Origin: DASXUX01 sp036504595
GTDB lineage: Bacteria; Planctomycetota; SZUA-567; H5-PLA8
Direction: 5' to 3'
Assembly: GCA_036504595.1 (NCBI GenBank)
Contig: DASXUX010000053.1
Span: forward strand, 124,001 to 188,000
Length of the DNA: 64,000 bases
The position numbers and the translations under genes were made by a program. The notes below the pieces were generated by a model. It was not told the origin of the DNA, made no database searches, and worked only from the letters and a program-made list of their open reading frames with translations. Shown here piece by piece: positions 31,166-39,109 of this stretch. How positions within the stretch are numbered: position 1 is the stretch's first letter; each line of letters opens with the position of its first letter.

Positions 31166-32077
31166 TCAGCCTTTCACGAACGGTTCCATCTTATGCTCGC
31201 CCAGCGGCACGGGACACATGGACTTCGCGCCGAACCACTTCTCATATGTCTTCTGAAACTCGCCGCTCAGCCATAGATCGTGCAAGCAGTAGTTGAGCGT
31301 GTCTCGCCAGCGCGAATCGTTTTCCGGCACGCCGATACCGAAATAGGCGGGTGAATACGGCGTTTCCGTGACCAGCAGAATGCCGTCAGGGCCGACTTTG
31401 TGCCCGGCGCGCATGGCCGTATTGATGATAATCGAATTGTCGTCCGTAAAGCCGTCGATTTGGCCATCCACCAATGCTTGTATGCCCGCGGCGTGATTGT
31501 CGAACTGTTTCAGCACCGGGGCAGTCCAGCCTTTCGCCGCGAAGTACGATTGGATTTCGCCTTCCGATGAGGATGAGCGCTTGATGCCAATTGTCTTTCC
31601 AGCGAAGTCGCTGAGATCACGCTTGCCTTTCGCCGAGGCGTACAGCACACCTTTTCCATCCCATCCGTAAGGCACGGTAAAATCGATATTCGCATCGCGC
31701 TTGCGCGTAATGTTGGTGTGGCAGAGCGACATGTGCACTTCGCCGGACTGCACCCAGGCGATGCGCGTTTCGTCCGTGACGGCGCGGAACTCCAGTTCCA
31801 ACTTGCGACCGGCGTAATCCTCCAGCCGTTTCAGTACACTGCGGGCGATGTCCACATCAAAGCCCACCAGTTCGCCGCCTTCGCGGTAGCCGAACGGCGC
31901 CGCTTCCTGCCCAATGCCGATAATAACTCGGCCGTCAGCCTTCACTTTTGCCAGTGTGCTTTGGGTAAGCGAGCTGCCGCTGCCAGTGTGTCCCTTCTCG
32001 CTGGTTGAACCCCGAAGAACCAGGGTCACTCCAACACCCAGCGCCGCGCCCAGAAGTAACGCAACAATCCATTTCAT
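31166..32077 (-). CDS. amino-acid ABC transporter substrate-binding protein
   Basis: 303 aa with an uncleaved-type or cleaved N-terminal helix (KWIVALLLGAALGVGVTLVL). SBP_bac_3 fold: RVIIGIGQEAAPFGYREGGE, GFDVDIARSVLKRLEDYAGR, WVQSGEVHMSLCHTNITRKR, FTVPYGWDGKGVLYASAKGK and ELVDGQIDGFTDDNSIIINT-type region. It belongs to the polar amino acid (HisJ/GlnH/GltI) group; the exact ligand is unknown. Last gene of an ATPase-permease-permease-binding-protein operon, 13 nt after the second permease. Confidence 0.92.
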   Translation of the reverse strand: MKWIVALLLGAALGVGVTLVLRGSTSEKGHTGSGSSLTQSTLAKVKADGRVIIGIGQEAAPFGYREGGELVGFDVDIARSVLKRLEDYAGRKLELEFRAVTDETRIAWVQSGEVHMSLCHTNITRKRDANIDFTVPYGWDGKGVLYASAKGKRDLSDFAGKTIGIKRSSSSEGEIQSYFAAKGWTAPVLKQFDNHAAGIQALVDGQIDGFTDDNSIIINTAMRAGHKVGPDGILLVTETPYSPAYFGIGVPENDSRWRDTLNYCLHDLWLSGEFQKTYEKWFGAKSMCPVPLGEHKMEPFVKG

Positions 32078-32090
32078 TCAACACTCCTCC

Positions 32091-32834
32091 TCAAGAAGAA
32101 GTTAACTCCTGCACTCCACGTACTCTTGCCAGAGCGGCGGTAGCAGTCGAAACCACCCAGTACATCACGAGTGTCACCAAAAGGACTGTGCCGTACTGCA
32201 CCGGTTCCGACATCTGCATCTGGCGCCCCGTGTACGTGAGTTCTGCAACGCCCACGACCGCCAGCACGGAACTATCTTTGAAAACGGTGATGGCCAGATT
32301 CACGATGTCAGGGAGCATCGTGCGGAGCAGGAGCGGCGACTCGATTCTGCGCAGCCGCTGAGAACGCGACAGGCCCAGCACCCTGGCCGCATGAATCCAT
32401 CCCGGCTCCACGGCGCGCAGGCCCGCCCGAATAATCTCGCACATGTAGACGCCGCTGTAGATCGAAAACGCTCCAATACCCAGAACGACTCCCGGAATCC
32501 GCCATCCGGTCAGTCGGAACGGAAGATAAAAGACCAGCAGAACCCAAACCATGACGGGCAGCCCACGAACGAGCTCGACCACTCCCGTCGCACCGTGCCG
32601 GACAACGGCCGCCGCGAAGCGTTCACCCGGATCTTTCCCTTCTGGCCGCACACCGCGGAGCAGCGCCAGACACAGGCCCAGCACCGCGCCTGCGCAGAGG
32701 CTGGCGCCCGTGATGGCCAGCGTGAGCACCAATCCGCCACTGGTCTGCAACCACAGCGGATAGCGCGGGTCCATCATTTCTGGCGGCACCGGGTAGCCCC
32801 ACAGCAGCGTCTGGAGAATGTGGGTCACGCTCAT
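32091..32834 (-). CDS. amino-acid ABC transporter permease (HisM/GltK type), second
   Basis: 247-aa inner-membrane permease with about five helices. The amino-acid permease signature EAA-like loop is GLRAVEPGWIHAARVLGLSR, followed by SPLLLRTMLPDIVNLAITVF and FKDSSVLAVVGVAELTYTGR. The start is the ATG at 32834, which overlaps the stop of the upstream permease (ATGA); the much longer open frame upstream is only an antiphase reading of that permease. It pairs with the preceding permease to form the membrane channel. Confidence 0.92.
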   Translation of the reverse strand: MSVTHILQTLLWGYPVPPEMMDPRYPLWLQTSGGLVLTLAITGASLCAGAVLGLCLALLRGVRPEGKDPGERFAAAVVRHGATGVVELVRGLPVMVWVLLVFYLPFRLTGWRIPGVVLGIGAFSIYSGVYMCEIIRAGLRAVEPGWIHAARVLGLSRSQRLRRIESPLLLRTMLPDIVNLAITVFKDSSVLAVVGVAELTYTGRQMQMSEPVQYGTVLLVTLVMYWVVSTATAALARVRGVQELTSS

Positions 32835-33538
32835 GCAGCGACTCCGCAGCGCAGTTGCTGGCGCACTGCCCAGCCATTCAAGTAGTGGCTGAGAACCAGC
32901 GCCAGGGTCAGATGTACCGCCGCGGCAAAGACCAGCGGCTCGCACCACGAGAACGTCTGTCCGGCCACGCGGCCAGCCTGGCCCAGAACTTCCATCCAGT
33001 CCACCGGCAAGGGAATGACCAGAGCGAGGCATGAGTTCTTCATGTTGTGAATCAGTCGTGTCACGACCGCGGGCGCGACAATCCGAAACGCCTGCGGGTA
33101 GACCACGCGCCAGCGGACGCTGGCTATGGGCAACCCCAGCGTTCGCGCACATTCCTCTTGTCCGAGGGGGATGGCGGCGACGCCTGCGCGCAGAATCTCG
33201 GAGAGGTAAGCCGACGTATTGAAACTTAGCGCCACGATCAACAGGCAGAACTCGCAACCCTTCGGAAACGTCGTTCCGGTTGCGTTTCTCCACAGGCTCG
33301 GCAGCCCGAAGCTGAGGAACAGCAGCAGCGGCACCAGCGGCATATTGCGGAACACGTTGACGTAGACGATGCCCGCGCAGCGCCAGAGTCGTGAGCGTGA
33401 AGTGCGTCCGCGCAGGACCAGCAAGCTGAGGGCGGCGGAAAACACGGTGGTCAATGCCGCGATAAACAACGTCATCGCTACGCCGCGGCACAACCATCCG
33501 AAATAGGGCGCACCAAAAACATACTGTTGGAAATCCAT
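32831..33538 (-). CDS. amino-acid ABC transporter permease (HisQ/GltJ type), first
   Basis: 235-aa permease with the family features TLFIAALTTVFSAALSLLVL, VYVNVFRNMPLVPLLLFLSF (N-terminal block of the HEQRxxP permeases), the EAA loop LRAGVAAIPLGQEECARTLG and MKNSCLALVIPLPVDWMEVL. It lies 6 nt after the ATPase gene and overlaps the second permease by 4 nt. Together the four genes form a complete polar amino acid importer. Confidence 0.92.
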   Translation of the reverse strand: MDFQQYVFGAPYFGWLCRGVAMTLFIAALTTVFSAALSLLVLRGRTSRSRLWRCAGIVYVNVFRNMPLVPLLLFLSFGLPSLWRNATGTTFPKGCEFCLLIVALSFNTSAYLSEILRAGVAAIPLGQEECARTLGLPIASVRWRVVYPQAFRIVAPAVVTRLIHNMKNSCLALVIPLPVDWMEVLGQAGRVAGQTFSWCEPLVFAAAVHLTLALVLSHYLNGWAVRQQLRCGVAA

Positions 33539-33544
33539 CGCGCT

Positions 33545-34246
33545 TCAGTCCCAATCCGCGTGCAGAACGTTCAGTAAGTCCAGGCTGCGCGAAGTCTGCA
33601 GCACGCCATTTTCCAGCAGTCCGCAGGCGCCGGCCGTTGAGCGCGCAAAGTCCAGGTTGTGTGTCGCCAGCAACATAGTCGTGCCAGCCTCGGCGAGTTT
33701 CTGAATCGCACGATGGACTTCCTTGACACGCGACGGTTCCAGGTTGGCTGTGGGCTCATCCAAAAGCAGAAGCAGCGGGTCCATCGCCACGGCCCTGGCG
33801 AGCGCCACACGTTGACGCTCGCCGCCAGAAAGAGTCAGCGGATACTGCTTCGCCCGTTCGGCCACGCCCACGCGCTCCAATTCCGCTAGAGCGCGCTGCC
33901 GCGCCTCCTTCGGCGGCAGTTGCCGGACCTCCAGCAGAGCCAGCTCCACGTTCTGCAGCGCCGTCAAATGCGGGAAAAGATTGTGATCCTGAAAAACCAC
34001 CCCAATGCGGCCATAAAGCGAATGGGGATATGCTTCACCGGCTGCAACGCTGGTGCCGTTAATGTGCAGCGTACCGGAATCGAAACTGACCAGCCCGCTG
34101 ATGATTTTAATGAGCGTGGTTTTTCCGCTGCCGGAGCGGCCACAAAGCGCAAACACGCTTGCGGCGGGCAGCTCCAGCGAGACATCGAGCAAGACGATGC
34201 GCTCGCCAAATGTCTTGGAGACTTTCCGTAATACGAGTGCTGCCAA
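33545..34246 (-). CDS. amino-acid ABC transporter ATP-binding protein (GlnQ/HisP type)
   Basis: ATPase with Walker A GRSGSGKTT, Q-loop IGVVFQDHNLFPHLTALQNV, signature LSGGERQRVALARAVAMDPL, Walker B LLLLDEPTANLEP and H-loop MLLATHNLDFA. I prefer the TTG at 34246 as start because GAGG lies 8 nt upstream and the protein then begins LAALVLRKVSKTFG as usual; an ATG 39 nt further upstream (34285) is possible. First gene of the importer operon. The 5' region is a 500-nt gene-poor stretch. Confidence 0.9.
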   Translation of the reverse strand: MAALVLRKVSKTFGERIVLLDVSLELPAASVFALCGRSGSGKTTLIKIISGLVSFDSGTLHINGTSVAAGEAYPHSLYGRIGVVFQDHNLFPHLTALQNVELALLEVRQLPPKEARQRALAELERVGVAERAKQYPLTLSGGERQRVALARAVAMDPLLLLLDEPTANLEPSRVKEVHRAIQKLAEAGTTMLLATHNLDFARSTAGACGLLENGVLQTSRSLDLLNVLHADWD

Positions 34247-34285
34247 TGTCGGTTCCTCGGCGCAGACTTGCCTGTAAGCAAGCAA

Positions 34286-34754
34286 ATGTCGCGCATTGTT
34301 GTTGGGCGGAGTGCTCTTAAGGCAAAGGGGCAGCTTAGGAGCATCAGGCAGAAAATGACTGCGCGGTCGAATGCAGAATCGTTGATTCTGGCGGGATCCT
34401 CAGGATCCCATGCACGAGGAGCTGGCGGGCTCCCTTAGCGGAAGCTGGAGCGTCACCCAAAAGGGACTTTCCAGAGAGACATGTGAAACCCCATTTCCGC
34501 AGGCTTTTTATTTGCGCTGCACGTTGAAGTCAAGCGGAGAGGAATCGCGTGCGATCCGGTCCGATCTAGGTCCGTGCTCGTCCGAAGTGATTAGGGCTAT
34601 TTCGTGGGCATTCAAAATCGAATCGCTAAAAGAAGACTGATCTGAAGAAGATCGTTTTTCCGAACCCCTGGAATACCGCACCTCGACATCGGCGCTGACA
34701 TCACCTTAACTTTCTTGCCGCATCACTCACTTAACACACAGTTCAAAGGCGCGC
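34286..34754. other. 470-nt gene-poor region with a short hairpin
   Basis: Lower GC than its surroundings. The only clear structure is GGGATCC TCA GGATCCC (34393-34409), a 7-bp perfect stem with a 3-nt loop and no T-run. A plus-strand frame at 34410-34640 has no ribosome site and no recognisable pattern, so I do not call it. The promoter of the importer operon should lie at the left end of the region. Confidence 0.5.
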
Positions 34755-34874
34755 ATGGCTCGGGTTCCGGATCAGAACAACAACCTTGTTTTCTCTTTGA
34801 GGACTTGCGCCAACAACTGTGCGGCGCTCGTGGAGATCAACAGGAAACTCGACAAGCTTACGGGCAACCTTTAA
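34755..34874 (+). CDS. small hypothetical protein (39 aa)
   Basis: ATG at 34755 to TAA at 34874, encoding MARVPDQNNNLVFSLRTCAN followed by NCAALVEINRKLDKLTGNL. The C-terminal half is heptad-like (VEINRKLDKL) and could form a short coiled coil. It is followed after 10 nt by another small frame on the same strand. No family is recognised, and the ribosome site (AAAGGCGCGC) is only moderate. Too short to be sure it is expressed. Confidence 0.35.
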   Translation: MARVPDQNNNLVFSLRTCANNCAALVEINRKLDKLTGNL

Positions 34875-34884
34875 GCTTCTTCTC

Positions 34885-35112
34885 ATGCGCAAGAAGGATG
34901 ACGAGGCAATCTGGAAAGCAGTGAAGGCAGCAAAGGCCAAAGGCGCCGATGATTTTACGCTCCTTCACCTTGCGAGGGAAAAAGGCTTTCGCTTTACGAA
35001 TCTAAAGCGTTTTTTCAACTGGCGGGATAGGATGCTTATAAAATATCCTGAAGACGCCAAGAAGCCAGCATCGCTACCGCAGCCGACCATACGCGTGTGG
35101 CCGCCACGGTGA
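34885..35112 (+). CDS. small basic hypothetical protein
   Basis: 75 aa from the ATG at 34885: MRKKDDEAIWKAVKAAKAKG, then DDFTLLHLAREKGFRFTNLK, ending with a Pro-rich tail. The frame is open 22 codons further upstream but that part overlaps the preceding small frame. The pattern A-x2-A-x-A-A-x-A-x-G ... A-x2-x-G-F-x4-L resembles the N-terminal half of the 116-aa protein at 35207, suggesting related helical domains. No family is recognised and there is no strong ribosome site. Confidence 0.45.
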   Translation: MRKKDDEAIWKAVKAAKAKGADDFTLLHLAREKGFRFTNLKRFFNWRDRMLIKYPEDAKKPASLPQPTIRVWPPR

Positions 35113-35206
35113 AAGGCTTCAGCAGCGGTTCTCCATTATCCCGTTGCTGTTGCATGGTTTTCCGTTTCTGCTACTTTCGTCCGCTCACCAATGACAAGGA
35201 GCAACC

Positions 35207-35557
35207 ATGCCAATCAAACGGTACGACAAGAAGGTCAAGGCCGCCATCATCGCAGCCACTACAGCGGCCCGGAGCGAGGGTAAGTCCTGGAACGATGCCT
35301 TCAAGGCCGCGAAGGATGCGGGCTACACCGGCAGCCGCGGCGGCCTGGAGCAAATGATACGGAACGCTGCGCTCAAGTCAAAAAAGCAAGCAGTGAAAAA
35401 GCCCGGCAGGCCCGCTGGCAAGCGCCGGGGCAGGCCACCGATGCAGGCACCGGCCGGACTCGACGCTGTGCAGCAGATTGTCGAGCGCACGGTGCGGCAA
35501 CAGGTCAACGCGGCGATTGACAGAGCAGTTGCGGCACTTGAACAGTCGAAAGTGTAG
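35207..35557 (+). CDS. small basic protein with AT-hook-like GRP motifs
   Basis: 116 aa. Start is well supported: AAGGAG lies 6 nt before the ATG. Residues 1-55 form a helical domain (KAAIIAATTAARSEGKSWND, FKAAKDAGYTGSRGGLEQMI). A Lys/Arg/Pro linker then carries PGRPAGKRRGRPP, with two GRP cores like eukaryotic-type AT-hooks. The C-terminal 40 residues (VQQIVERTVRQQVNAAIDRA) look like an oligomerising helix. A DNA-binding or nucleoid-associated role is a reasonable guess from composition. No family recognised. Confidence 0.65.
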   Translation: MPIKRYDKKVKAAIIAATTAARSEGKSWNDAFKAAKDAGYTGSRGGLEQMIRNAALKSKKQAVKKPGRPAGKRRGRPPMQAPAGLDAVQQIVERTVRQQVNAAIDRAVAALEQSKV

Positions 35558-35651
35558 TCGGCGCTGAGTGCCATCTGGCCAATGACAACTATCGTTCTCC
35601 CTTGTATTGCCGTAGCGCGAGCCCATAATTCGGGGATTAAAACCAGGGGAC

Positions 35652-36062
35652 ATGGCCATGGGAAAAAAGCGGGAGTTAAACCCGGAGAAGTCTCAGGCGC
35701 TCAGTTCGGAGGGGAGACGGCAGAAAGAGAAGGCGCAGCAGAACCTCATCCCCCTGAGGACTGGCCCGAGGCCCCCGCCCTTTGACCCGGAGAAGGAGAC
35801 CGAGGACTTGCTCCGGGCCTTGAGGGTCGCCACGCCAAAGGGGCAGGACGACGCCCTCTTCGCGCTGGTGGAGCAACTGGTCGAGGTCCGGGGGTTCACG
35901 TGGGGGCAAGCCTGCACTTTAATACAATCCAGCGTCGGCGGGTCCATGTTGCAGCTAGAACAAAATAACTGGTACGGCGAACAACAGCAAAAGCGGAAGC
36001 GCGCCCGCCAGCAGAAGCAGGACCAGCCCCAAAAGGGGGCTCGATTACATCGGCGAGCTTGA
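35652..36062 (+). CDS. small charged hypothetical protein
   Basis: 136 aa with AGGGGAC immediately before the ATG. The ends are strongly basic (GKKRELNPEKSQALSSEGRR at the N-terminus; KRKRARQQKQDQPQKGARLH at the C-terminus). The middle is an acidic helical core (EKETEDLLRALRVATPKGQD, FALVEQLVEVRGFTWGQACT). It follows the AT-hook-like protein after about 95 nt on the same strand. Composition suggests a nucleic-acid-binding protein. No family recognised. Confidence 0.55.
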   Translation: MAMGKKRELNPEKSQALSSEGRRQKEKAQQNLIPLRTGPRPPPFDPEKETEDLLRALRVATPKGQDDALFALVEQLVEVRGFTWGQACTLIQSSVGGSMLQLEQNNWYGEQQQKRKRARQQKQDQPQKGARLHRRA

Positions 36063-36158
36063 TTCCTTCAATTCGGCAAGCACGAAACAAACGACGTTCC
36101 ACGGCCAACTTCTTGCGCGTGCTGTTCCGTTAATTCATGACATCTTCCTGCTTGATAT

Positions 36159-37274
36159 TTACTTCAATTGCAGACGGTATACAGAGGCACCGAGGCTCGA
36201 CGCGTAGAGGAGGTTCCGCTTGGGATCCCAACCGAAATAGTTGAACTGGCCGGAGGCATTGATGCCTTTCGAGCGGGCGTCGGGCGGGGCGAATGCCGGA
36301 GCGACGTCCTTCCAGGTCTTCCCTCCGTCATGGGTTAGGAAGAAGGCTTTGTCGGAAACCACCATGAATTCCAGCTCGCTGGCGCCGAAGTAGGGTCCGT
36401 ACACGGCTTTCTCCGGACCCTTGCCGGTCAGTGTCCAGTCCTTACCATTCGTGGTGACGACCACGCCCTCGCTGGTAGTCCAGAACACCTGCTTGCCGTA
36501 ATGCACGGGGCGCCGACCCAAGACCTTGTACGTCGCCACCTCGGCCCAAGTCTTGCCTGCGTCGGTGGTCATGGCGATGCCGCCCAGGGTGCGATGCGAG
36601 CGCACCAGAGTGTTGGCGTCAATGATGCCAAGGCAGTATTGGATGGCCAACCGCTGCCCGTCTTTGGCGGCCTCGGTGTCTTTGTAGAGCTGCTGCCAGC
36701 CGCGACCACCATCGGTGCTGAGGACCGTGAAGAAGGGTTCGTGCAGCAGCCCGAAGATCGTTTGTGGATCCTTGACGCTCCAATCCACGTCGGCGAATTC
36801 AAAATTGCGGAGAATCTTGGCGAAGGGCCGCCAGGTTTTGCCGCTGTCGAGGGTCATTCCGCCGCTGCCATCGATGGAGAAGAATGCCAAGCGCCCGTCG
36901 TAGGGATAGGCAATTGAGTAGCCGAAGCCGGTTTCGCAGCGGCCGCTCACCTTGTTGTCCTCAGCCACCGTCCAGGTGGATCCCTGGTCGGTCGAGACAC
37001 TGACCCCTTTGAGGGAGGTCAGGATGAAGATCTCACCGCTCGGGACGACGGCCATGCCCACGCAGCGTCGGGTGTAGTCCGGGTTGAGGTCGTGGACGCC
37101 GATCTTCTGGGTGAATGCTTCGGTGATATTCGTCCAATCGGAGGCCGCAGCACCCTCCGCAGCCAACCCGATCTGGGCGGCAAGGGACACGACGGCGACC
37201 ATCACCAAGAACTTACTTGTACGAACACGCAAAAGTTTGGTGATTGAAAGTTGACGTTGGGAAGTATTTCTCAT
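36159..37274 (-). CDS. secreted BNR/sortilin-type beta-propeller protein
   Basis: 371 aa from the ATG at 37274 (AAGGAG 8-9 nt upstream). Basic N-terminus, then a signal peptide helix (KFLVMVAVVSLAAQIGLAAE). The mature part has repeated BNR/Asp-box units: VSVSTDQGSTWTVAED, MTLDSGKTWRPFAKI, LSTDGGRGWQQLYKD, MTTDAGKTWAEVATY, VTTNGKDWTLTGK and LTHDGGKTWKDVAPA. About six such units fit a beta-propeller of the sortilin/YCF48/sialidase-like group, with no sialidase catalytic residues obvious. Extracytoplasmic; binding or scaffold function unknown. Confidence 0.85.
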   Translation of the reverse strand: MRNTSQRQLSITKLLRVRTSKFLVMVAVVSLAAQIGLAAEGAAASDWTNITEAFTQKIGVHDLNPDYTRRCVGMAVVPSGEIFILTSLKGVSVSTDQGSTWTVAEDNKVSGRCETGFGYSIAYPYDGRLAFFSIDGSGGMTLDSGKTWRPFAKILRNFEFADVDWSVKDPQTIFGLLHEPFFTVLSTDGGRGWQQLYKDTEAAKDGQRLAIQYCLGIIDANTLVRSHRTLGGIAMTTDAGKTWAEVATYKVLGRRPVHYGKQVFWTTSEGVVVTTNGKDWTLTGKGPEKAVYGPYFGASELEFMVVSDKAFFLTHDGGKTWKDVAPAFAPPDARSKGINASGQFNYFGWDPKRNLLYASSLGASVYRLQLK

Positions 37275-37443
37275 GATCGAATTCTCCTTCCGTGATCCGA
37301 CGCTCCCGCAGCGGTGACGCCATGGGCATAGTAGACATCGTGCTGCAGCGTGCAGTTTGCCCACGCTCCCGTCACAAACATCAGCACGATACACGTCGCC
37401 AGATGCAACCGAAACAGTCCGTGCTTTTTTAGATGTGGCTCAT
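37271..37443 (-). pseudogene. frameshifted remnant of a short membrane protein
   Basis: A minus-strand frame reads HLKKHGLFRLHLATCIVLMF then VTGAWANCTLQHDVYYAH and stops at the start of the BNR gene. It has no start codon. An ATG at 37443 lies in another frame and meets a stop after four codons (ATGAGCCACATC TAA), right before an A-run (AAAAAA), consistent with a one-base frameshift. It is clearly related to the intact 48-aa protein at 37826-37972 (KKRGLCQIHLATAIVMFVAG). Confidence 0.55.
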
Positions 37444-37486
37444 GTGCGTCTCGCTGATCTCGGCGGCTTACCCGTGCGGCGAGACT

Positions 37487-37756
37487 TCATCCGCCGGACC
37501 GTTTCACTCGGTAGCCTAAGCCTTCAAGCTCGACGACGATGCGATCCCGATGGTCTCCTTGAATCTCGATGCGGCCACCCTTGGTCGTTCCACCCGTACC
37601 CAAGCGTTGCTTAAGCTTGGTGGCGAGTTCCAAAAGCCCGCTTTCGTTCAGCGGCAAATCGTCAATCGTGGTTACGCCCTTGCCTCGTCGCCCTTTTGTC
37701 TCCCGGCCCACTCGGACGGCCTTGTCCTTACTTTGCTGTTCTATTTTAGTGTCCAT
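37487..37756 (-). CDS. translation initiation factor SUI1 family (YciH-like)
   Basis: 89 aa. The eIF1/SUI1 core is unmistakable: GRRGKGVTTIDDLPLNESGL, ATKLKQRLGTGGTTKGGRIE and IQGDHRDRIVVELEGLGYRV, ending KRSGG. In eukaryotes and archaea SUI1 monitors start-codon selection; bacterial YciH has been linked to discrimination of start codons or to stress translation. I start at the ATG at 37756 (MDTKIEQ); another ATG is two codons upstream. Flanked on both sides by paralogous small membrane-protein sequences. Confidence 0.93.
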   Translation of the reverse strand: MDTKIEQQSKDKAVRVGRETKGRRGKGVTTIDDLPLNESGLLELATKLKQRLGTGGTTKGGRIEIQGDHRDRIVVELEGLGYRVKRSGG

Positions 37757-37825
37757 AGTCACCCGTGGCTTTTGTCGCTTCGGTTCCTCGCACAGGCTCC
37801 CGAACCAGAACCCGTGCGCTGATCC

Positions 37826-37972
37826 TCAGGTTGTACCGCCGTCCTCCTGCTTTGCCTTCGCCGATCTGCGGCGGATTACACATTCCGACCACAGCCCTCC
37901 CGCCACAAACATCACGATGGCCGTGGCGAGATGGATCTGACAGAGGCCCCGCTTCTTCGGCTGCTCTGTCAT
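37826..37972 (-). CDS. short membrane protein (48 aa)
   Basis: ATG at 37972 to TGA at 37826. MTEQPKKRGLCQIHLATAIV followed by MFVAGGLWSECVIRRRSAKA: a basic N-terminus, one membrane helix and a basic C-terminus, so probably inserted with both ends charged. The pattern Q-I-H-L-(S/A)-T-A-I-V-x-M-F-V-A-G-G-L-W is frequent at the N-termini of planctomycete membrane proteins, which are usually longer; this copy may be cut short. A frameshifted relative lies at 37271-37443. Confidence 0.55.
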   Translation of the reverse strand: MTEQPKKRGLCQIHLATAIVMFVAGGLWSECVIRRRSAKAKQEDGGTT

Positions 37973-37999
37973 GGACTATACCTACGGAACATTCCTCGT

Positions 38000-39055
38000 T
38001 TATTTTTCGAGCACTTTTCCAAGATGTGCGTCGATGCGAACCGCAGATCTGGCTTGTTTATGATCTCTGGAAAGCGGCATCGGAGTTTTGACTATCCAAC
38101 AAAGAGAGTCTGCACGCTTGTCGTACCCGATCTCAATATCAACTGGCAATTCGTCAAGCGGCACACCCACGTCTCGGGCGATAACGAGCGCCTGTTTCAA
38201 GGGGATGATACTACACTTTTCCACCGCTCCCTTTGCGTTGGGCAGATTGATCTCTTCAACAACGTCGCCCTCTTCGTCTAGTCGCAGTTGAGCGTGGTAG
38301 GCGGCAACACCTTCTTCGGGATACGCTAGTTCGAATTGCAGGCTGTAGGCATGCAACTTCCATTGGAACTGCTCTGCATTCGGCACTTTGCTCTTTTCGA
38401 CAATCTCGCCATCTACAAAACGCAATTTAGAGTACAGCTCGTTCCCCAGTCGCGCAGCCAAGTGGCCATCCACTTTCTCCTTGATCTTCAAAGGCAGGTG
38501 GTCAAGGGCCTGGACTTTCTTCGGCTTGTATCCTCCGAGATAGATCTGACCAGCCCATTTTGTCACCTTCTTTGCTGCGAGTCTTTCGAGAGGCACAGGC
38601 TGAAGTCCGTAATAGAGCTGCTGGTTTGCGGGGAGCACACGATTTATTTCTCGGCAGAATTTTACCAGATCCATCTGAATGATGTTGGAGACGACGATAT
38701 TGCGCGGCTCGGTTCCGCCTTTCTCAAACCTGAACCTCATGAACAGGCCATCGCAGATGTGCGCTTCGACATACTTATCCTCCAGCTTGTCGATCTTTAT
38801 GTCATCTACGCAGCGAGCTATAAGCTTCTGCTCGTCTAGGTTTAGCGCCGCACTCCAGACTTCCTTTGGCGCGTCGCCAAAGTCGTTGAGGCGCGTGATG
38901 CTGATCTTCTCGGGCGATACCACATATCTGCGGCCATAGCCTGCAGCACCATCCCAGTCTTCAATCCGCACCTCAAAGCTGTGCTCCTCACCGGCTGGTG
39001 CGAGAGTGCAAAGCAGAAGTGGAAGAGTGTATGGCAACCAAGATCCTAAGCGCAT
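38000..39055 (-). CDS. secreted hypothetical protein
   Basis: 351 aa with a signal peptide (MRLGSWLPYTLPLLLCTLAP, cleavage near AGEE). The mature protein has no recognisable catalytic motif. The last 70 residues (KQALVIARDVGVPLDELPVD, IEIGYDKRADSLCWIVKTPM and ending AVRIDAHLGKVLEK) resemble a PepSY-like alpha/beta module, which binds or inhibits other proteins; this is a weak similarity by eye. GC content is lower than in the main operons. It may be co-oriented with the small membrane protein and the propeller-like protein but gaps are not operon-like. Confidence 0.6.
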   Translation of the reverse strand: MRLGSWLPYTLPLLLCTLAPAGEEHSFEVRIEDWDGAAGYGRRYVVSPEKISITRLNDFGDAPKEVWSAALNLDEQKLIARCVDDIKIDKLEDKYVEAHICDGLFMRFRFEKGGTEPRNIVVSNIIQMDLVKFCREINRVLPANQQLYYGLQPVPLERLAAKKVTKWAGQIYLGGYKPKKVQALDHLPLKIKEKVDGHLAARLGNELYSKLRFVDGEIVEKSKVPNAEQFQWKLHAYSLQFELAYPEEGVAAYHAQLRLDEEGDVVEEINLPNAKGAVEKCSIIPLKQALVIARDVGVPLDELPVDIEIGYDKRADSLCWIVKTPMPLSRDHKQARSAVRIDAHLGKVLEK

Positions 39056-39109
39056 GAGCAGCCCTCCCGAGCCTGATTGTCTATCGTATAATTGCCACTA
39101 AAGTGTCGA

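Noticed and set aside
32835..33554. N-terminal extension of the second amino-acid permease to 487 aa
   Set aside because: The upstream part is an out-of-frame reading of the first permease; an ATGA overlap gives a normal start at 32834.
34410..34640. 76-codon plus-strand frame in the gene-poor region
   Set aside because: No ribosome site, irregular composition and no recognisable pattern.
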